64,000 nt of DNA from Sulfitobacter sp. 20_GPM-1509m (GCF_000620505.1 NZ_JIBC01000008.1:1-64000), one strand, 5' to 3'; shown: positions 34,623-43,734, counted from the stretch's first letter. Notes: generated from the sequence alone by a model not told the origin. A program made the numbers and translations.

Positions 34623-34903
34623 GTGATCGACAGACAGGTGACGCGGGCGTCTGTCTGGCTCTCGAAATCGACAGCCCGCCGTTCGATCCGGTCGAGCTGC
34701 TCCATCGCGGATGAACAGGCAAAGCCGTATTTGCGCTCGACCCGGTTCGAGGCGCGTTCCATCGCGGTGCGGGCACGGTGCAGAAAGTCGGCCAGCGGAT
34801 AGCTCTCGCCGGGGGTGAACATGTCTGTGATCACACTCGAAGGCGAATAACAGCGTTCTTCGCTGCCATCGGGCCAGCGCAGGGTCCAGTGCATTTCAGG
34901 CAT
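34619..34903 (-). CDS. nitG: Nit1C small protein NitG (MSMEG_0570 family)
   Basis: A 94-residue cytoplasmic protein of the MSMEG_0570 family (annotated as nitrogen starvation response protein). ATG at 34903 lies inside the end of nitF (8-nt overlap) after GGAG; the longer frame upstream is out-of-frame coding of nitF. It begins MPEMHWTLRWPDGS and has YSPSSVI, PGESYPLADFL, and ERKYGFACSSAMEQL. No function is known. Confidence 0.88.
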   Translation of the reverse strand: MPEMHWTLRWPDGSEERCYSPSSVITDMFTPGESYPLADFLHRARTAMERASNRVERKYGFACSSAMEQLDRIERRAVDFESQTDARVTCLSIT

Positions 34904-35870
34904 CGGCGGGCTCCTTTCGGGAAAGCGACAGATAGGGTGTCTGTTCGTGATCCCAGAAGGTCGCGGTTTCACCTTTCTGTTGCAGGTGCACCGCAGACCC
35001 TTCGGTGATCGTGCCGATGGGGTCGGCCCAGATACCGCGCTGTCGAAAGCCAAGACAGACCTCGGCGGCATCCCTGGCCGAAACCGAAAGCAGAAACCCG
35101 AAGCTGGGAAAACTGTGCAGCCAGCGCAACAGCGGCACATCCCCCGGCGTCTGGATGCGGTCAAGGTCAAGCACCGCGCCCACGCCCGAACTTTCGCACA
35201 GCATCAGTGCAGTGCCCGCGATGCCGCCCTGACTGATGTCCTTTCCCGCCCGCAACAGGCCGCGTTCCGCAAGGTCCGGCAAAAGGGCCAGATCACCGCG
35301 CAACCGGTCATGCGGCGCGTCCAGCGCGGCGCAGAAATTGTCAAAGTTCACGTAACGGCCCCGATGGTCGATAGCAGAAATGAGAACGTCGCCGGGGCGG
35401 GCATCAAAGCTGGTCACCGGGTTCTGCGCCTTGCCCAGCACCGACACAGCAAGGTTCAGCTCGGCTGCGGAAAAATTCGTATGCCCGCCCACCAGCGGCA
35501 CGCCATAGGCGGCAGCCGCCGCACGCAGACCCTGCATCAAAGGCGCGGCGGCCTGACCATTCGGGGCCCAGACCTGATCAATCAGCGCCGTCGCCCGCCC
35601 GCCCATCGCCGCGATGTCTGACAGGTTGACCATGACCCCGCACCAGCCGGCGAACCACGGATCGTCCTGAACGAAAGCGGGGATAAACCCTTCGCCCGCG
35701 AGCAGGTCAAAGCCCTCTGCCGTCCTGATTATCGCGGCATCGTCGCCCGGACAGCCCGGCGCGTTGCCGGTCAGGCCCAGCATCCCCGCCGCCTGCGCAA
35801 TCCCCAGCTTGGACCGGATCGCAGGATGCGCGCGCAATGCCTCGGCCAAATCTGCCGGTGTTTGTGTCAT
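34896..35870 (-). CDS. nitF: Nit1C AIR-synthase-related protein NitF (sll0787 type)
   Basis: A 324-residue PurM/AIR-synthase-like ATP-binding protein. The start at 35870 gives a 4-nt overlap with nitE; the open frame beyond is nitE out of frame. It has GDDAAIIR, VNLSDIAAMGGRATALID and GKDISQGGIAGTALML, which resemble the ATP-binding and dimer motifs of SelD/ThiL/PurM proteins. It may activate a substrate by phosphorylation. Its reaction in the cluster is unknown. Confidence 0.88.
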   Translation of the reverse strand: MTQTPADLAEALRAHPAIRSKLGIAQAAGMLGLTGNAPGCPGDDAAIIRTAEGFDLLAGEGFIPAFVQDDPWFAGWCGVMVNLSDIAAMGGRATALIDQVWAPNGQAAAPLMQGLRAAAAAYGVPLVGGHTNFSAAELNLAVSVLGKAQNPVTSFDARPGDVLISAIDHRGRYVNFDNFCAALDAPHDRLRGDLALLPDLAERGLLRAGKDISQGGIAGTALMLCESSGVGAVLDLDRIQTPGDVPLLRWLHSFPSFGFLLSVSARDAAEVCLGFRQRGIWADPIGTITEGSAVHLQQKGETATFWDHEQTPYLSLSRKEPADA

Positions 35871-36409
35871 GCGCCGTGCCCCGGTTTCATGAACCAGCCT
35901 GCAGTTGGATCGACGCAAGGCGGATAATAATCCAGATCGGCGGACATCCGGGCGTGGCGGACGCCGTGCAGGTCGACCTCTTCCAGCACGGACCACTGCA
36001 ACCGGCGGAACAGCGGCACGTTCTGTATCTGCACATGCGCCAGAAAGGTATCGCAGCCGCGGGCATTGGCACTGCAGACCGCCAGCCGGATCAGTTCGGT
36101 CCCCAACCGCCCGACCTGCCGGAAGTCCCTGTCCACCGCCAGCCGCGAGCCCCACCAGAGGCCGGGGCGTTCCTCGTGGATGCGCACGGTGCCGACCACC
36201 TGGTCGGCCTCATGGGCATAGGTCGACAAGGCGACCAGATGCGTCGCAACAAGGTCGATCTCGTCGCGGTCATGGGTCCGGAAAATCCCCTGTTCCTCGA
36301 CAAAGACGCGGCGACGCAGCGCCTCGGCCCCCCGCGCCTCGAAGGGTTTCGAGGCGGCGCGGATGTAGTAACCGGGGCACTGGAACTGACGTGGTTCAAG
36401 CTCGATCAT
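35867..36409 (-). CDS. nitE: Nit1C GNAT-like acetyltransferase NitE (MSMEG_0567 N-terminal type)
   Basis: A 180-residue GNAT-fold protein with EALRRRVFVEEQGIF, VGTVRIHEE and the cofactor-type segment LAVDRDFRQVGRLGTELIRLAV. In some bacteria this domain is fused to the AIR-synthase part (sll0787); here they are separate, overlapping by 4 nt. The acceptor substrate is unknown. Confidence 0.87.
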   Translation of the reverse strand: MIELEPRQFQCPGYYIRAASKPFEARGAEALRRRVFVEEQGIFRTHDRDEIDLVATHLVALSTYAHEADQVVGTVRIHEERPGLWWGSRLAVDRDFRQVGRLGTELIRLAVCSANARGCDTFLAHVQIQNVPLFRRLQWSVLEEVDLHGVRHARMSADLDYYPPCVDPTAGWFMKPGHGA

Positions 36410-37509
36410 GCCGGCACCTTCAGCTTTTCATAGGTCGAAAGCGCCGAGCAGGCGCCGCATTTGCCGCAGCCCGCCTTGATGTCCTCTGACCGGATACCGG
36501 CCCGCACGATCATCTCGCCCAGCGGGCGCAGGATCGAGGCCATGAACTCGGGGCGCGGCGCGGGATGGCTTTCCAGCGGCGTGCCAGAGATCGGCACGAA
36601 GGGCACGACAAAGGGGTAGACGCCCATGTCACACAGCTTTTGCCCCATCTCCAGGATCGCCTCGCGGCTGTCACCCAGACCGGCAAGAATATAGGTCGAG
36701 ACCTGCGCCCGACCAAAAACCTTCACCGCCGCCTCGAAACTGGACATGTATTTTTCCAGCGGCACGGTCGCCTTGCCGGGCATGATGCGCTCGCGCACTT
36801 CGGGCGTGACGGCCTCCAGATGCATACCCAGCGCGTCTATCCCTGCATCTTTCATGCGCTGGTGCCAGATGTCGTCATCGGGCGGCTCACACTGGCCTTG
36901 CAGCGGCAAATCGACGACGGCCTTGATCGCCCGCGCGCTTTCCACCATAACCGCCGCGCCGCGATCCTTGCCTTTGGGGGTGCCTGTGGTCAGCACCATA
37001 TGCTTGACCCCGTCCAGCGCGACCGCCGCCTTGGCGACCTCGGCCAGTTGCGCGGGCGTCTTGTGCGCGATGGTGCGGCCCGCGGCGAGGCTTTGGCCGA
37101 TGGCGCAGAACTGGCAGGTCTTCTTGCGGCTTTCGTAGCGGATGCAGGTTTGCAGCACGGTCGTGGCCAGAACATCACGCGAATGCAGCGTCGCGATGTG
37201 GCTATAGGGCACGCCATCTGCGGTGCTCAGATCATAGAATTTGGGCCGCATGGGAAACCGGACCTTGGCGATTTCAACGCCGTTGCGGGTGACGCGGGCC
37301 TGTCCGCTGGTATCCGGCGGCTCGACCAGAAAGGGCGATTGAAACGCGGGCGCGGTATGCACCGGCACCATGACGGTGGTGTCGCCGATGGTCACCGCCT
37401 TGTGGTCCGACGGTCCTGCCCCGCCGCGCCGCGCCTCGTGGCCTGCGCGTGGATCGACCAGCCGCATCCCGTGGGATTGAAGATCATTGATCAGCTCTGC
37501 GTCAGACAT
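36406..37509 (-). CDS. nitD: Nit1C radical SAM protein NitD (MSMEG_0568 family)
   Basis: A 367-residue radical SAM protein related in length to biotin-synthase-like enzymes. The likely cluster cysteines are C122, C132 and C135 ([15 protein letters not shown]), a CX9CX2C spacing rather than CX3CX2C. A second cysteine group CGKCGAC lies at 348-354 and could hold another cluster. The start at 37509 overlaps nitC by 8 nt. It is expected to carry out SAM-dependent radical chemistry on a cyanide- or nitrile-derived compound; the reaction is unknown. Confidence 0.9.
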   Translation of the reverse strand: MSDAELINDLQSHGMRLVDPRAGHEARRGGAGPSDHKAVTIGDTTVMVPVHTAPAFQSPFLVEPPDTSGQARVTRNGVEIAKVRFPMRPKFYDLSTADGVPYSHIATLHSRDVLATTVLQTCIRYESRKKTCQFCAIGQSLAAGRTIAHKTPAQLAEVAKAAVALDGVKHMVLTTGTPKGKDRGAAVMVESARAIKAVVDLPLQGQCEPPDDDIWHQRMKDAGIDALGMHLEAVTPEVRERIMPGKATVPLEKYMSSFEAAVKVFGRAQVSTYILAGLGDSREAILEMGQKLCDMGVYPFVVPFVPISGTPLESHPAPRPEFMASILRPLGEMIVRAGIRSEDIKAGCGKCGACSALSTYEKLKVPA

Positions 37510-38491
37510 GGCTTGGTTCCTTTTCTTCGGGATCGGGTTGGGCCGCAGGCACCGACGTGGGCTCGACGGCGATGCGGGTCTCGGCGGGCCGCGCGTCATG
37601 CACCAGATGCAGCAATTCGGGGCGGGCGTAATGGCCGACGCTGTCCATCATGCGCTTGCGCTTGGTGATCAACTTCATGTCCAGGTCAGCGATCAGGATG
37701 CCTTCGCCCTCGGTCAGGGGATCGGCCAGATGACGGCCTTCGGGCGAGATGATGCAGGTCATGCAGCCGTCACGCATGGCCTTTTGCAATTTCGGGTCGG
37801 GGTGCAGTGACTGGATCTGCTCCTCGGTCAGCCAACCGGTGGCGTTGACCACGAAACACCCCGCCTCCAGTGCGTGGTGGCGCATGGTCACCTCGATCTG
37901 TTCGCCAAAAATCGGCCCGACAAGACTGCCGGGGAAATGTGCTGCGTGAATTTCCTCGTGCTGGGTCATCAGCGCATAGCGGGCCAGTGGGTTGTAATGC
38001 TCCCAACAGGCCAGCGCGCCGACGCGGCCCACCTTGGTTTCAACCACCTTCAGCCCGGCGCCGTCACCCTGCCCCCAGACCATCCGCTCGTGATAGGTCG
38101 GTGTGATCTTGCGCCGTTTCAGCGCCAGCGTGCCATCCGCGTCAAAGATCAGCTGCGTGTTGTAAAGCGAGCCGTGATCGCGCTCGTTCACACCAAGCAC
38201 CACAACAACGCCGCGCTTGCGTGCCGCCTCGGCCACGGCCTGCGTTTCCGGAGATGGCACGACAACCGCCTGATCATACAGTTCCAGATGCGCCGCACCC
38301 TGCTGCACCGGCGGCAACACGAAAGAGAAATAGGGATAATAGGGCACGAAGGTTTCGGGAAAGACGATAAAGTCCGCCCCCTTCTCTGCCGCCTCGGCAA
38401 TCGCGTTCAGCACGCGCTCAATCGTGCCCGCACGGCCCGTCAGGTCCGGTGCGATCTGCACAGCGGCGGCGCGAATGGTGTCGGTTCTCAT
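37502..38491 (-). CDS. nitC: Nit1-type nitrilase NitC
   Basis: A 329-residue nitrilase-superfamily enzyme. The catalytic triad is E46 (VFPETFV), K128 ([12 protein letters not shown]) and C162 (ALACWEH). The CWE signature and GQGDG after the Lys fit true nitrilases rather than amidases. It is the Nit1 member of a complete Nit1C cluster, which has been tied genetically to growth on cyanide as nitrogen source in other bacteria. It is preceded by nitB with a 63-nt gap. Confidence 0.94.
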   Translation of the reverse strand: MRTDTIRAAAVQIAPDLTGRAGTIERVLNAIAEAAEKGADFIVFPETFVPYYPYFSFVLPPVQQGAAHLELYDQAVVVPSPETQAVAEAARKRGVVVVLGVNERDHGSLYNTQLIFDADGTLALKRRKITPTYHERMVWGQGDGAGLKVVETKVGRVGALACWEHYNPLARYALMTQHEEIHAAHFPGSLVGPIFGEQIEVTMRHHALEAGCFVVNATGWLTEEQIQSLHPDPKLQKAMRDGCMTCIISPEGRHLADPLTEGEGILIADLDMKLITKRKRMMDSVGHYARPELLHLVHDARPAETRIAVEPTSVPAAQPDPEEKEPSHV

Positions 38492-38554
38492 GATCTGGCT
38501 CCCTTGGTGCGCGGTGTCAAAGGCCGCGCCGACAGGCGACGCGGCCCGGCTGGA

Positions 38555-39037
38555 TCACACCGTCCAGGTGTCGAGGATGAAGGCGTTGTCCTTGCGGTGC
38601 AGCAGGATGCAGTCGAGCACGTCCTGCGGGGCAATCGGGACGATCCCCGGCAACAGCGCCGGTTCGCCATGGCCATAGAGCGCCTGCAGGCCGAAACGGC
38701 AGCAATAGATCTTGCCGCCCTCGCCCATGAACTTCTTGAGGTTCACGGCAAAGTTCTGATGACCGGGGAAGGCTTCGTCGCCCAGCGTCGGGAAACCGCG
38801 CTGAATGCCCAGCGTCACGCCGGGGCCGTACAGCAGGATCGAAGTTTCGAACCCTTTGCGTTGCAGGCGGATTGCCTGCAGAATGTTGACCAAACCGATG
38901 GAGCCTTCGAAGGCAACTGTATGGAAGGTCACAAGCGCCTTCTCACCTGCATCGGCCTTGACGTCCTCAAAGACCTTTTCCTCGTAATCCACGAAGTAAT
39001 CACCGTCTTTGTGGGCTTCTTTTGTAACTGCGGGCAT
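38555..39037 (-). CDS. nitB: Nit1C protein NitB (MSMEG_0572/sll0783 family)
   Basis: A 160-residue protein, first gene of the Nit1C cluster. It has a DsrE-like look: [36 protein letters not shown], then [22 protein letters not shown] with two adjacent cysteines. Its cyanobacterial relative is a nitrogen-starvation-responsive protein. The ATG at 39037 has CAGGAGACTCAGG upstream. The promoter region is shared with the divergent MocR gene. Confidence 0.9.
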   Translation of the reverse strand: MPAVTKEAHKDGDYFVDYEEKVFEDVKADAGEKALVTFHTVAFEGSIGLVNILQAIRLQRKGFETSILLYGPGVTLGIQRGFPTLGDEAFPGHQNFAVNLKKFMGEGGKIYCCRFGLQALYGHGEPALLPGIVPIAPQDVLDCILLHRKDNAFILDTWTV

Positions 39038-39312
39038 CCTGAGTCTCCTGTTCCTTGGATGACTCAGTGGTGGATCACGGCGGCAATTTGAATCAATATA
39101 GCAGTCACTTTCGAGTCAATTATGCATACAATAAAATGATCAATGTGATGGTTTTTTGTGCACCACACCCGCGCAGCGTCGGGTTCGGCAGCTATATTGG
39201 AACAGCTGCAGCCGTAAAATTACCCACGCACCGCGGCGCTTCGGCGCATCCATACAATAAGCTTCAATCTTGGCGAATCATTCGGTATCAACACATGACG
39301 ATGGAGACCGAG
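39038..39312. promoter_or_regulatory. Divergent promoter region of nitB and the MocR gene
   Basis: A 275-bp, AT-richer stretch between nitB and the MocR-type gene. CATACAATAA occurs twice as a direct repeat (39125-39134 and 39251-39260). These are candidate binding sites for the MocR protein; a related CATACAAT is found at 41147-41154. No sigma-54-type promoter was seen. Confidence 0.6.
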
Positions 39313-40683
39313 ATGATTGACTGGACGCCAAAAACCGAACCGAACGGCAAGCCGCAGTACATTGCGATTGCGGATGCAATCGAAACCGACATCCGCGACG
39401 GACGGCTGTCACCCGGCAACCGCCTGCCGCCACAGCGGCAACTGGCGAAACGTCTTGGGATCGACTTTACCACGGTCTCGCGCGGCTACACCGAGGCGCA
39501 GACGCGGGGTCTGGTCACCAGCCACGTGGGACGCGGCACCTTTGTGGCGAAACCGACCGAGGCCACAATCGGCCCCGATCCGCTGCGCCTTGCCGACGAA
39601 GACCTGTCGATGAACCTGCCACCCGAGCCCACAGACCCCAGGCTGATTGCCAATATGCGCAGCGGGCTGGACTATGTTTCGGCCAACCTTTTGCAGTTGT
39701 TGCGGTATCAATCCTCGACCGGATCAGACAAGGACAAGGCCGCCGCCTCCACATGGCTCAGCCTGCGCGGCATGATCCCCAGCAGCGCACGCCTTGTGAT
39801 CTCGCCCGGCGCGCACAGCACGATCTGCGCCATCCTGACCATTTTGACGGACCCCGGCGACACGGTTCTGTGCGAACAGATCACCTATCCCGGATTCCGG
39901 AACATCGCGTCGCGCCGGGGCCTGAAACTGGTCGGCATCAAAATGGACCGCGACGGCATCCTGCCCGACGCGCTGTCGGCAGCCATCACCCAACATCGCC
40001 CCAAGGCGCTTTACCTCAACCCCACACTGCAGAATCCGACCACCCTGACGATCCCGACAGACCGCCGGCTCGCCATTTCAGAGGTGCTGAGCAAACATGG
40101 CCTGCCACTGATCGAGGATGACGCCTATGGCTTTATCCCGGCCAAGGCACCGGCGCCCATCGCGGTCTCGGCGCCGGATCTGACATGGCATATCGGTGGG
40201 CTGGCAAAATGCATCGGGGCGGGCTTGCGGCTGGCCTATACGGTCGCGCCCACGGGCAGGCTGGCCTATTCGCTGGGACAAGCACTGAAGGTGCAGGCTG
40301 TCATGGCCTCGCCCATCACCGCGGCGCTGGCAACGCAATGGATCGAAGACGGCACCGCCGATCAGATCAACCGGTTCATACGGGCGGAAACCTCGGCACG
40401 GCAGGCGATTGCCAAGGAGGTCCTCGAGGGTTTCGATTTTCAGGGGGCGGAGAACGCTTTCAACATCTGGCTGTCACTGCCCGACGGTATCGGCCGCGCC
40501 GACCTTGTCGCCCGGATGGCCGGGCGACCGATCGGCATCATGCCGTCGGACGCATTCAGTGTGGGCATCGCGCCGGAAGAACGTGTCCGGCTGTGCCTGG
40601 GCGGTTCGCTGACGCGTGAATCGCTGCGGGCGAACCTCTATTTTCTGGTCAACAGCCTTCAGTCCAGCGCGTTTCTTGGTTGA
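39313..40683 (+). CDS. MocR/PdxR-type GntR regulator with aminotransferase-like domain
   Basis: A 456-residue protein. The GntR winged HTH (residues 13-75) has LPPQRQLAKRLGIDFTTVSRGY and HVGRGTFVAKP. The fold-type I aminotransferase domain runs from about residue 110 to the end, with NPTLQNPTT, EDDAYGFIP, and the PLP-binding Lys299 in GGLAKCIGAGLRLAY. The start at 39313 has GGAG 6 nt upstream; ATGs at 39295 and 39301 lack one. It diverges from nitB, so it is the likely Nit1C regulator. Its 3-prime end overlaps the DUF983 gene by 35 nt. Confidence 0.88.
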   Translation: MIDWTPKTEPNGKPQYIAIADAIETDIRDGRLSPGNRLPPQRQLAKRLGIDFTTVSRGYTEAQTRGLVTSHVGRGTFVAKPTEATIGPDPLRLADEDLSMNLPPEPTDPRLIANMRSGLDYVSANLLQLLRYQSSTGSDKDKAAASTWLSLRGMIPSSARLVISPGAHSTICAILTILTDPGDTVLCEQITYPGFRNIASRRGLKLVGIKMDRDGILPDALSAAITQHRPKALYLNPTLQNPTTLTIPTDRRLAISEVLSKHGLPLIEDDAYGFIPAKAPAPIAVSAPDLTWHIGGLAKCIGAGLRLAYTVAPTGRLAYSLGQALKVQAVMASPITAALATQWIEDGTADQINRFIRAETSARQAIAKEVLEGFDFQGAENAFNIWLSLPDGIGRADLVARMAGRPIGIMPSDAFSVGIAPEERVRLCLGGSLTRESLRANLYFLVNSLQSSAFLG

Positions 40684-41083
40684 CGCCGGCGGGTTGCGAC
40701 CGCCCAAATCCGTTCATCCCCTTGGCCCATTGAAACGCCACGAACATCGCCTTGACCGGCGGCAGCATGATCAAAGACAGAATGATCGCAAAAGCCGACA
40801 AGAGGCACGCCACCATCAGGGGGCTGTCGCGCATCTGTTCGAACATCACCGGAAGCGAAAAGCCCATAAGGTGGCCGACAATCAGGATAACGACATAAGC
40901 GGGACCGTCATCCGCGCGCTGCGGCGTCAGGTCCAGGCCGCAGACCTCGCAGCTTGATCGCACCTTGAGGTAGCCCTTGAATACGGACCCTTCGCCGCAA
41001 CTCGGGCATTTGCAGCGCAAACCGCGCTTCAGTGCGGTGCGCACGTCATGAGGGGCGTCCGCTTCGATCTCTCGGGTGGCCAT
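40649..41083 (-). CDS. DUF983 membrane protein with zinc-ribbon
   Basis: A 144-residue protein. The N-terminal part has a four-cysteine zinc-ribbon-like set (CKCPSCGEG, then SCEVCGLDL). Two hydrophobic segments follow (YVVILIVGHLMGF; VACLLSAFAIILSLIML). ATG at 41083 has AAGGAG upstream. It is convergent with the MocR gene and overlaps its end by 35 nt. A CATACAAT element in its upstream region suggests co-regulation with the Nit1C genes. Its function is unknown. Confidence 0.85.
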   Translation of the reverse strand: MATREIEADAPHDVRTALKRGLRCKCPSCGEGSVFKGYLKVRSSCEVCGLDLTPQRADDGPAYVVILIVGHLMGFSLPVMFEQMRDSPLMVACLLSAFAIILSLIMLPPVKAMFVAFQWAKGMNGFGRSQPAGVNQETRWTEGC

Positions 41084-41391
41084 CACAGCAACTCCTTGGT
41101 TTTGCGCCGGCTGACATGCGTCATGAGCGCCTTGGAATGCAATAAACATACAATTCCGGCTTTGTATTGGTAATGTGGCATTTTGCCTCCCGCCGGGTGC
41201 CACAAGACGTCATGGGCATCAGGCGCGAATGATCGCACCGGATGTTGGTGGCATTGGGCGCATCAAGATTGGTTACAGACGAACGGAAGACCATCGCCAT
41301 GCCAGCCTAAGCAACCCGGCAGGGATATCATTGAAGGATGATTGATGAACCAGATGGACCCGGCTGCCGTGGCGAATGCCCGACGGTCCAG
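41084..41391. other. Intergenic region upstream of the DUF983 gene, with a dyad at 41148-41167
   Basis: A 308-bp stretch without a gene. ATACAA (41148-41153) and TTGTAT (41162-41167) form an inverted repeat, and CATACAAT here matches the two sites before nitB. The rest (41170-41391) shows a weak TGGCA/TGCCA dyad and nothing else recognisable. Confidence 0.55.
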
Positions 41392-42315
41392 TCAGCTCGG
41401 GTTCCGCCAGTTTCTGGCAGTTGTGCCATAGCGTTGCCGGAACGTCCGGCTGAAATGAGACAGATCGCCAAAACCACATGACAGGGCAATGTCCGTGATG
41501 GATCTTTTGGCCTGCGCAGGGTCGCGCAGGATACGCGCGACCTGTTGCAGCCGTTGCTCTGCCACCCATTGAGACGGCGACACCCCGTCGAGCTGGAACA
41601 GGCGTTGCAGAGTGCGCAGGCTTATCCCCTCGGTCGCCGCGACATGCGCAAGATCAAGATCGGGATCACGCAGTTGCTCTCTGAGACGCCGTTTCACCCG
41701 TTCCAATCGCCCTGTCTCAACGTCGCTTTGCGCGTCGGTGCCCTGCTGCATCGCGGTTGCAAGCATCTGCGCCGTGACACTCTCCATGTTCGCAAGATCC
41801 GCGTCCGTCAGGCTGCCGCCATTCTCGCTCATCTGTCGGATGAAACCTGCCGCCAGCAAACCGGCCTTGGCCTTGCCGTCAAAACGTCTGGCGCTCATCT
41901 GGCTGAGACAGGGCAAGTGATCAGCAAGTTTTTCGCGGGGCAGGCGCAGGATGACCTGTCGAAACGGGCTGTCAAAGGCCAGACGATAAGGCCGGTCTGT
42001 CATGTAACAGCCAAAGTCACCGGGATCGAGCCGCGCCTGCCTTCCATCCTGTTCGATAAAGCCGTGCCCTTCGATCTGGAGGGCAAAAAGCATGTAATCC
42101 TGAGGATCGCGGCGCAGATGGGTGTGCGTGCGCTCTGTGATCTGCGTGGTGGAATGGACGGTGGAAAGCCGGTTGGACCCCGGCACCGATGCGCTGACGT
42201 GACCAAAGAAATCCGCGTCGCTGGAGGAGCTTTCAAGCCGGACGAAGCGCGACCAAAGCTGTGCACGCCACGTCTCCCAGACGCGTCGGGACTCTGTCGA
42301 ATTGCCGCGCAACAT
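41392..42315 (-). CDS. AraC-family transcriptional regulator (NphR-like)
   Basis: A 307-residue regulator. The N-terminal AraC-binding-like domain (1-190) has RRDPQDYMLFALQIEGHGFIEQDGR and CYMTDRPYRLAFDSPFRQVILRLPR. The C-terminal double HTH (205-305) has DLAHVAATEGISLRTLQRLF and ITDIALSCGFGDLSHFSRTFRQRYG. This architecture is that of regulators of nitrilase and catabolic operons. It diverges from the nitrilase gene at 42511. The start at 42315 follows AGGAGG; the open frame continues upstream without domain similarity. Confidence 0.88.
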   Translation of the reverse strand: MLRGNSTESRRVWETWRAQLWSRFVRLESSSSDADFFGHVSASVPGSNRLSTVHSTTQITERTHTHLRRDPQDYMLFALQIEGHGFIEQDGRQARLDPGDFGCYMTDRPYRLAFDSPFRQVILRLPREKLADHLPCLSQMSARRFDGKAKAGLLAAGFIRQMSENGGSLTDADLANMESVTAQMLATAMQQGTDAQSDVETGRLERVKRRLREQLRDPDLDLAHVAATEGISLRTLQRLFQLDGVSPSQWVAEQRLQQVARILRDPAQAKRSITDIALSCGFGDLSHFSRTFRQRYGTTARNWRNPS

Positions 42316-42510
42316 CCCCTCCTGATCCAAATTCACGCAACATGATCTGCCTGTGGCGTTCAAAGTCAAACGATTTGTCGTCAGGTGCAAAGTCGTGGCG
42401 CCCAAGCCGTGCAGAGATATGCGGCAATGGCGAGCTCTCCAGAAGTATCGCCCAAATAACGGTCCGCCAATAAAAGCGGCGAAAGATGCCAACAAGGAAG
42501 GGACACCTAC

Positions 42511-43524
42511 ATGAAACCGATCAAGGCCGCCTGCGTTCAGGCTGCTCCTGTCTTTCTGAACCTCGATGCGTCAATCGACAAGGCCGCGGATCTTACCGCA
42601 GAAGCGGCCCGCGCCGGGGCCAAATTGATCGCTTTTCCCGAGACATGGCTGCCGGGTTACCCGTGGTGGATCTGGACCGGCGCGCCCGCCGAGGGTGTCG
42701 GATTTCTGCCCGAGTACCATGAAAACAGCATGGCAGCGGGTTCGCCCCAGATGAAGCGCCTGCAACAGATCTGCCACGACAATGCTATCAGCATGGTCAT
42801 GGGCTATTCTGAACGTGATGGCGGCAGCCGCTTCATGAGCCAGGTCATCATCGGCGAGGACGGGACCATCCTGCTGAACCGCCGCAAGCTGAAACCGACC
42901 CATGTGGAACGCACCCTCTTTGGCGAAGGTGACGGGTCGGACCTGTTGGTGGTCGACAGCGAGATTGGCCGCCTGGGCGCTTTGAACTGTTGGGAACATG
43001 TTCAGCCGCTGGTCAAGATGTCGATGTATGCCCAGCACGAGGAAATCCACGTCGCCGCATGGCCCAGCTTTTGCGTCTACCGCGACCTTGCCTATGCGCT
43101 GGGGCCCGAGGTCAACAATGCCGCCTCGCAGATTTATGCCGTCGAAGGCTCCTGCTATGTGCTGGCACCCTGTGCCGTCGTCAGTCAGGAGATGTTCGAC
43201 CGCATCGCCGGGGACAGTGCCGAAAAGGCGCATCTGCTGAACCCGCAGACTTCGAAACCCGGCGGCGGTTTTGCCCAGATCTTTGGCCCCGATGGCCGCC
43301 CGCTGTGCGCGCCTCTGGCCGAGGACGAAGAAGGCATTCTCTACGCCGACCTCGATCCGGCCATGCTGGCCATCGCAAAGGGGGCCGCCGATCCGGCAGG
43401 TCACTACGCGCGGCCTGACGTGCTGAAGCTGGTGGTGAACCGCGAGAAACGCCGCGTGATGGAAGAACACAACGGCACTGGCACCTTCACCCCGATCCCC
43501 TACGAGGACGCGGAGGAAGCCTAG
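42511..43524 (+). CDS. Aliphatic-type nitrilase
   Basis: A 337-residue nitrilase converting a nitrile to acid plus ammonia. Catalytic residues E44 (FPETWLPGYPWW), K126 (RRKLKPTHVERT) and C160 (LNCWEHVQPL) are all present, with the GEGDGSDL loop of true nitrilases. GGAAGGGA precedes the ATG. It diverges from the AraC gene and is followed at 211 nt by a Tat-exported ABC binding protein and its transporter, suggesting that the imported compound is a nitrile or the nitrilase product is carried on by the same operon. Confidence 0.93.
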   Translation: MKPIKAACVQAAPVFLNLDASIDKAADLTAEAARAGAKLIAFPETWLPGYPWWIWTGAPAEGVGFLPEYHENSMAAGSPQMKRLQQICHDNAISMVMGYSERDGGSRFMSQVIIGEDGTILLNRRKLKPTHVERTLFGEGDGSDLLVVDSEIGRLGALNCWEHVQPLVKMSMYAQHEEIHVAAWPSFCVYRDLAYALGPEVNNAASQIYAVEGSCYVLAPCAVVSQEMFDRIAGDSAEKAHLLNPQTSKPGGGFAQIFGPDGRPLCAPLAEDEEGILYADLDPAMLAIAKGAADPAGHYARPDVLKLVVNREKRRVMEEHNGTGTFTPIPYEDAEEA

Positions 43525-43649
43525 GCCCGCGTGTCGGTCAGGCTCGGTCGGCACTTTGTATCGCTCAATTCTCCCCCGAGCGATGCGTCGCCTGACCGGG
43601 CCGCGGCAGACCGCCAACGGGACAGAACCGCCCCCGTCGCCGCCCGCGG

Positions 43650-43668
43650 ACCCGCGCAAGGCGCGGGT
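43650..43668 (+). other. Stable hairpin between nitrilase and ABC binding-protein genes
   Basis: ACCCGCGC and GCGCGGGT form a perfect 8-bp stem with an AAG loop, 66 nt before the binding-protein start. It may protect the downstream transcript or attenuate read-through. There is no T-tract. Confidence 0.45.
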
Positions 43669-43734
43669 GCCAAACATACCCGGACACCGGGAAAAACAAT
43701 GCCCACCAAAGGGCAAACCAACAGGGAAACGACC

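Noticed and set aside
41170-41391. Possible sigma-54 promoter before the DUF983 gene (TGGCACCCGG on the minus strand)
   Set aside because: The -12 TTGC element is not at the required spacing.
42361-42394. CAAAGTC direct repeat as an AraC binding site before the nitrilase
   Set aside because: Two 7-bp copies 27 bp apart do not have a helical-phase spacing typical of AraC sites, and could be chance.
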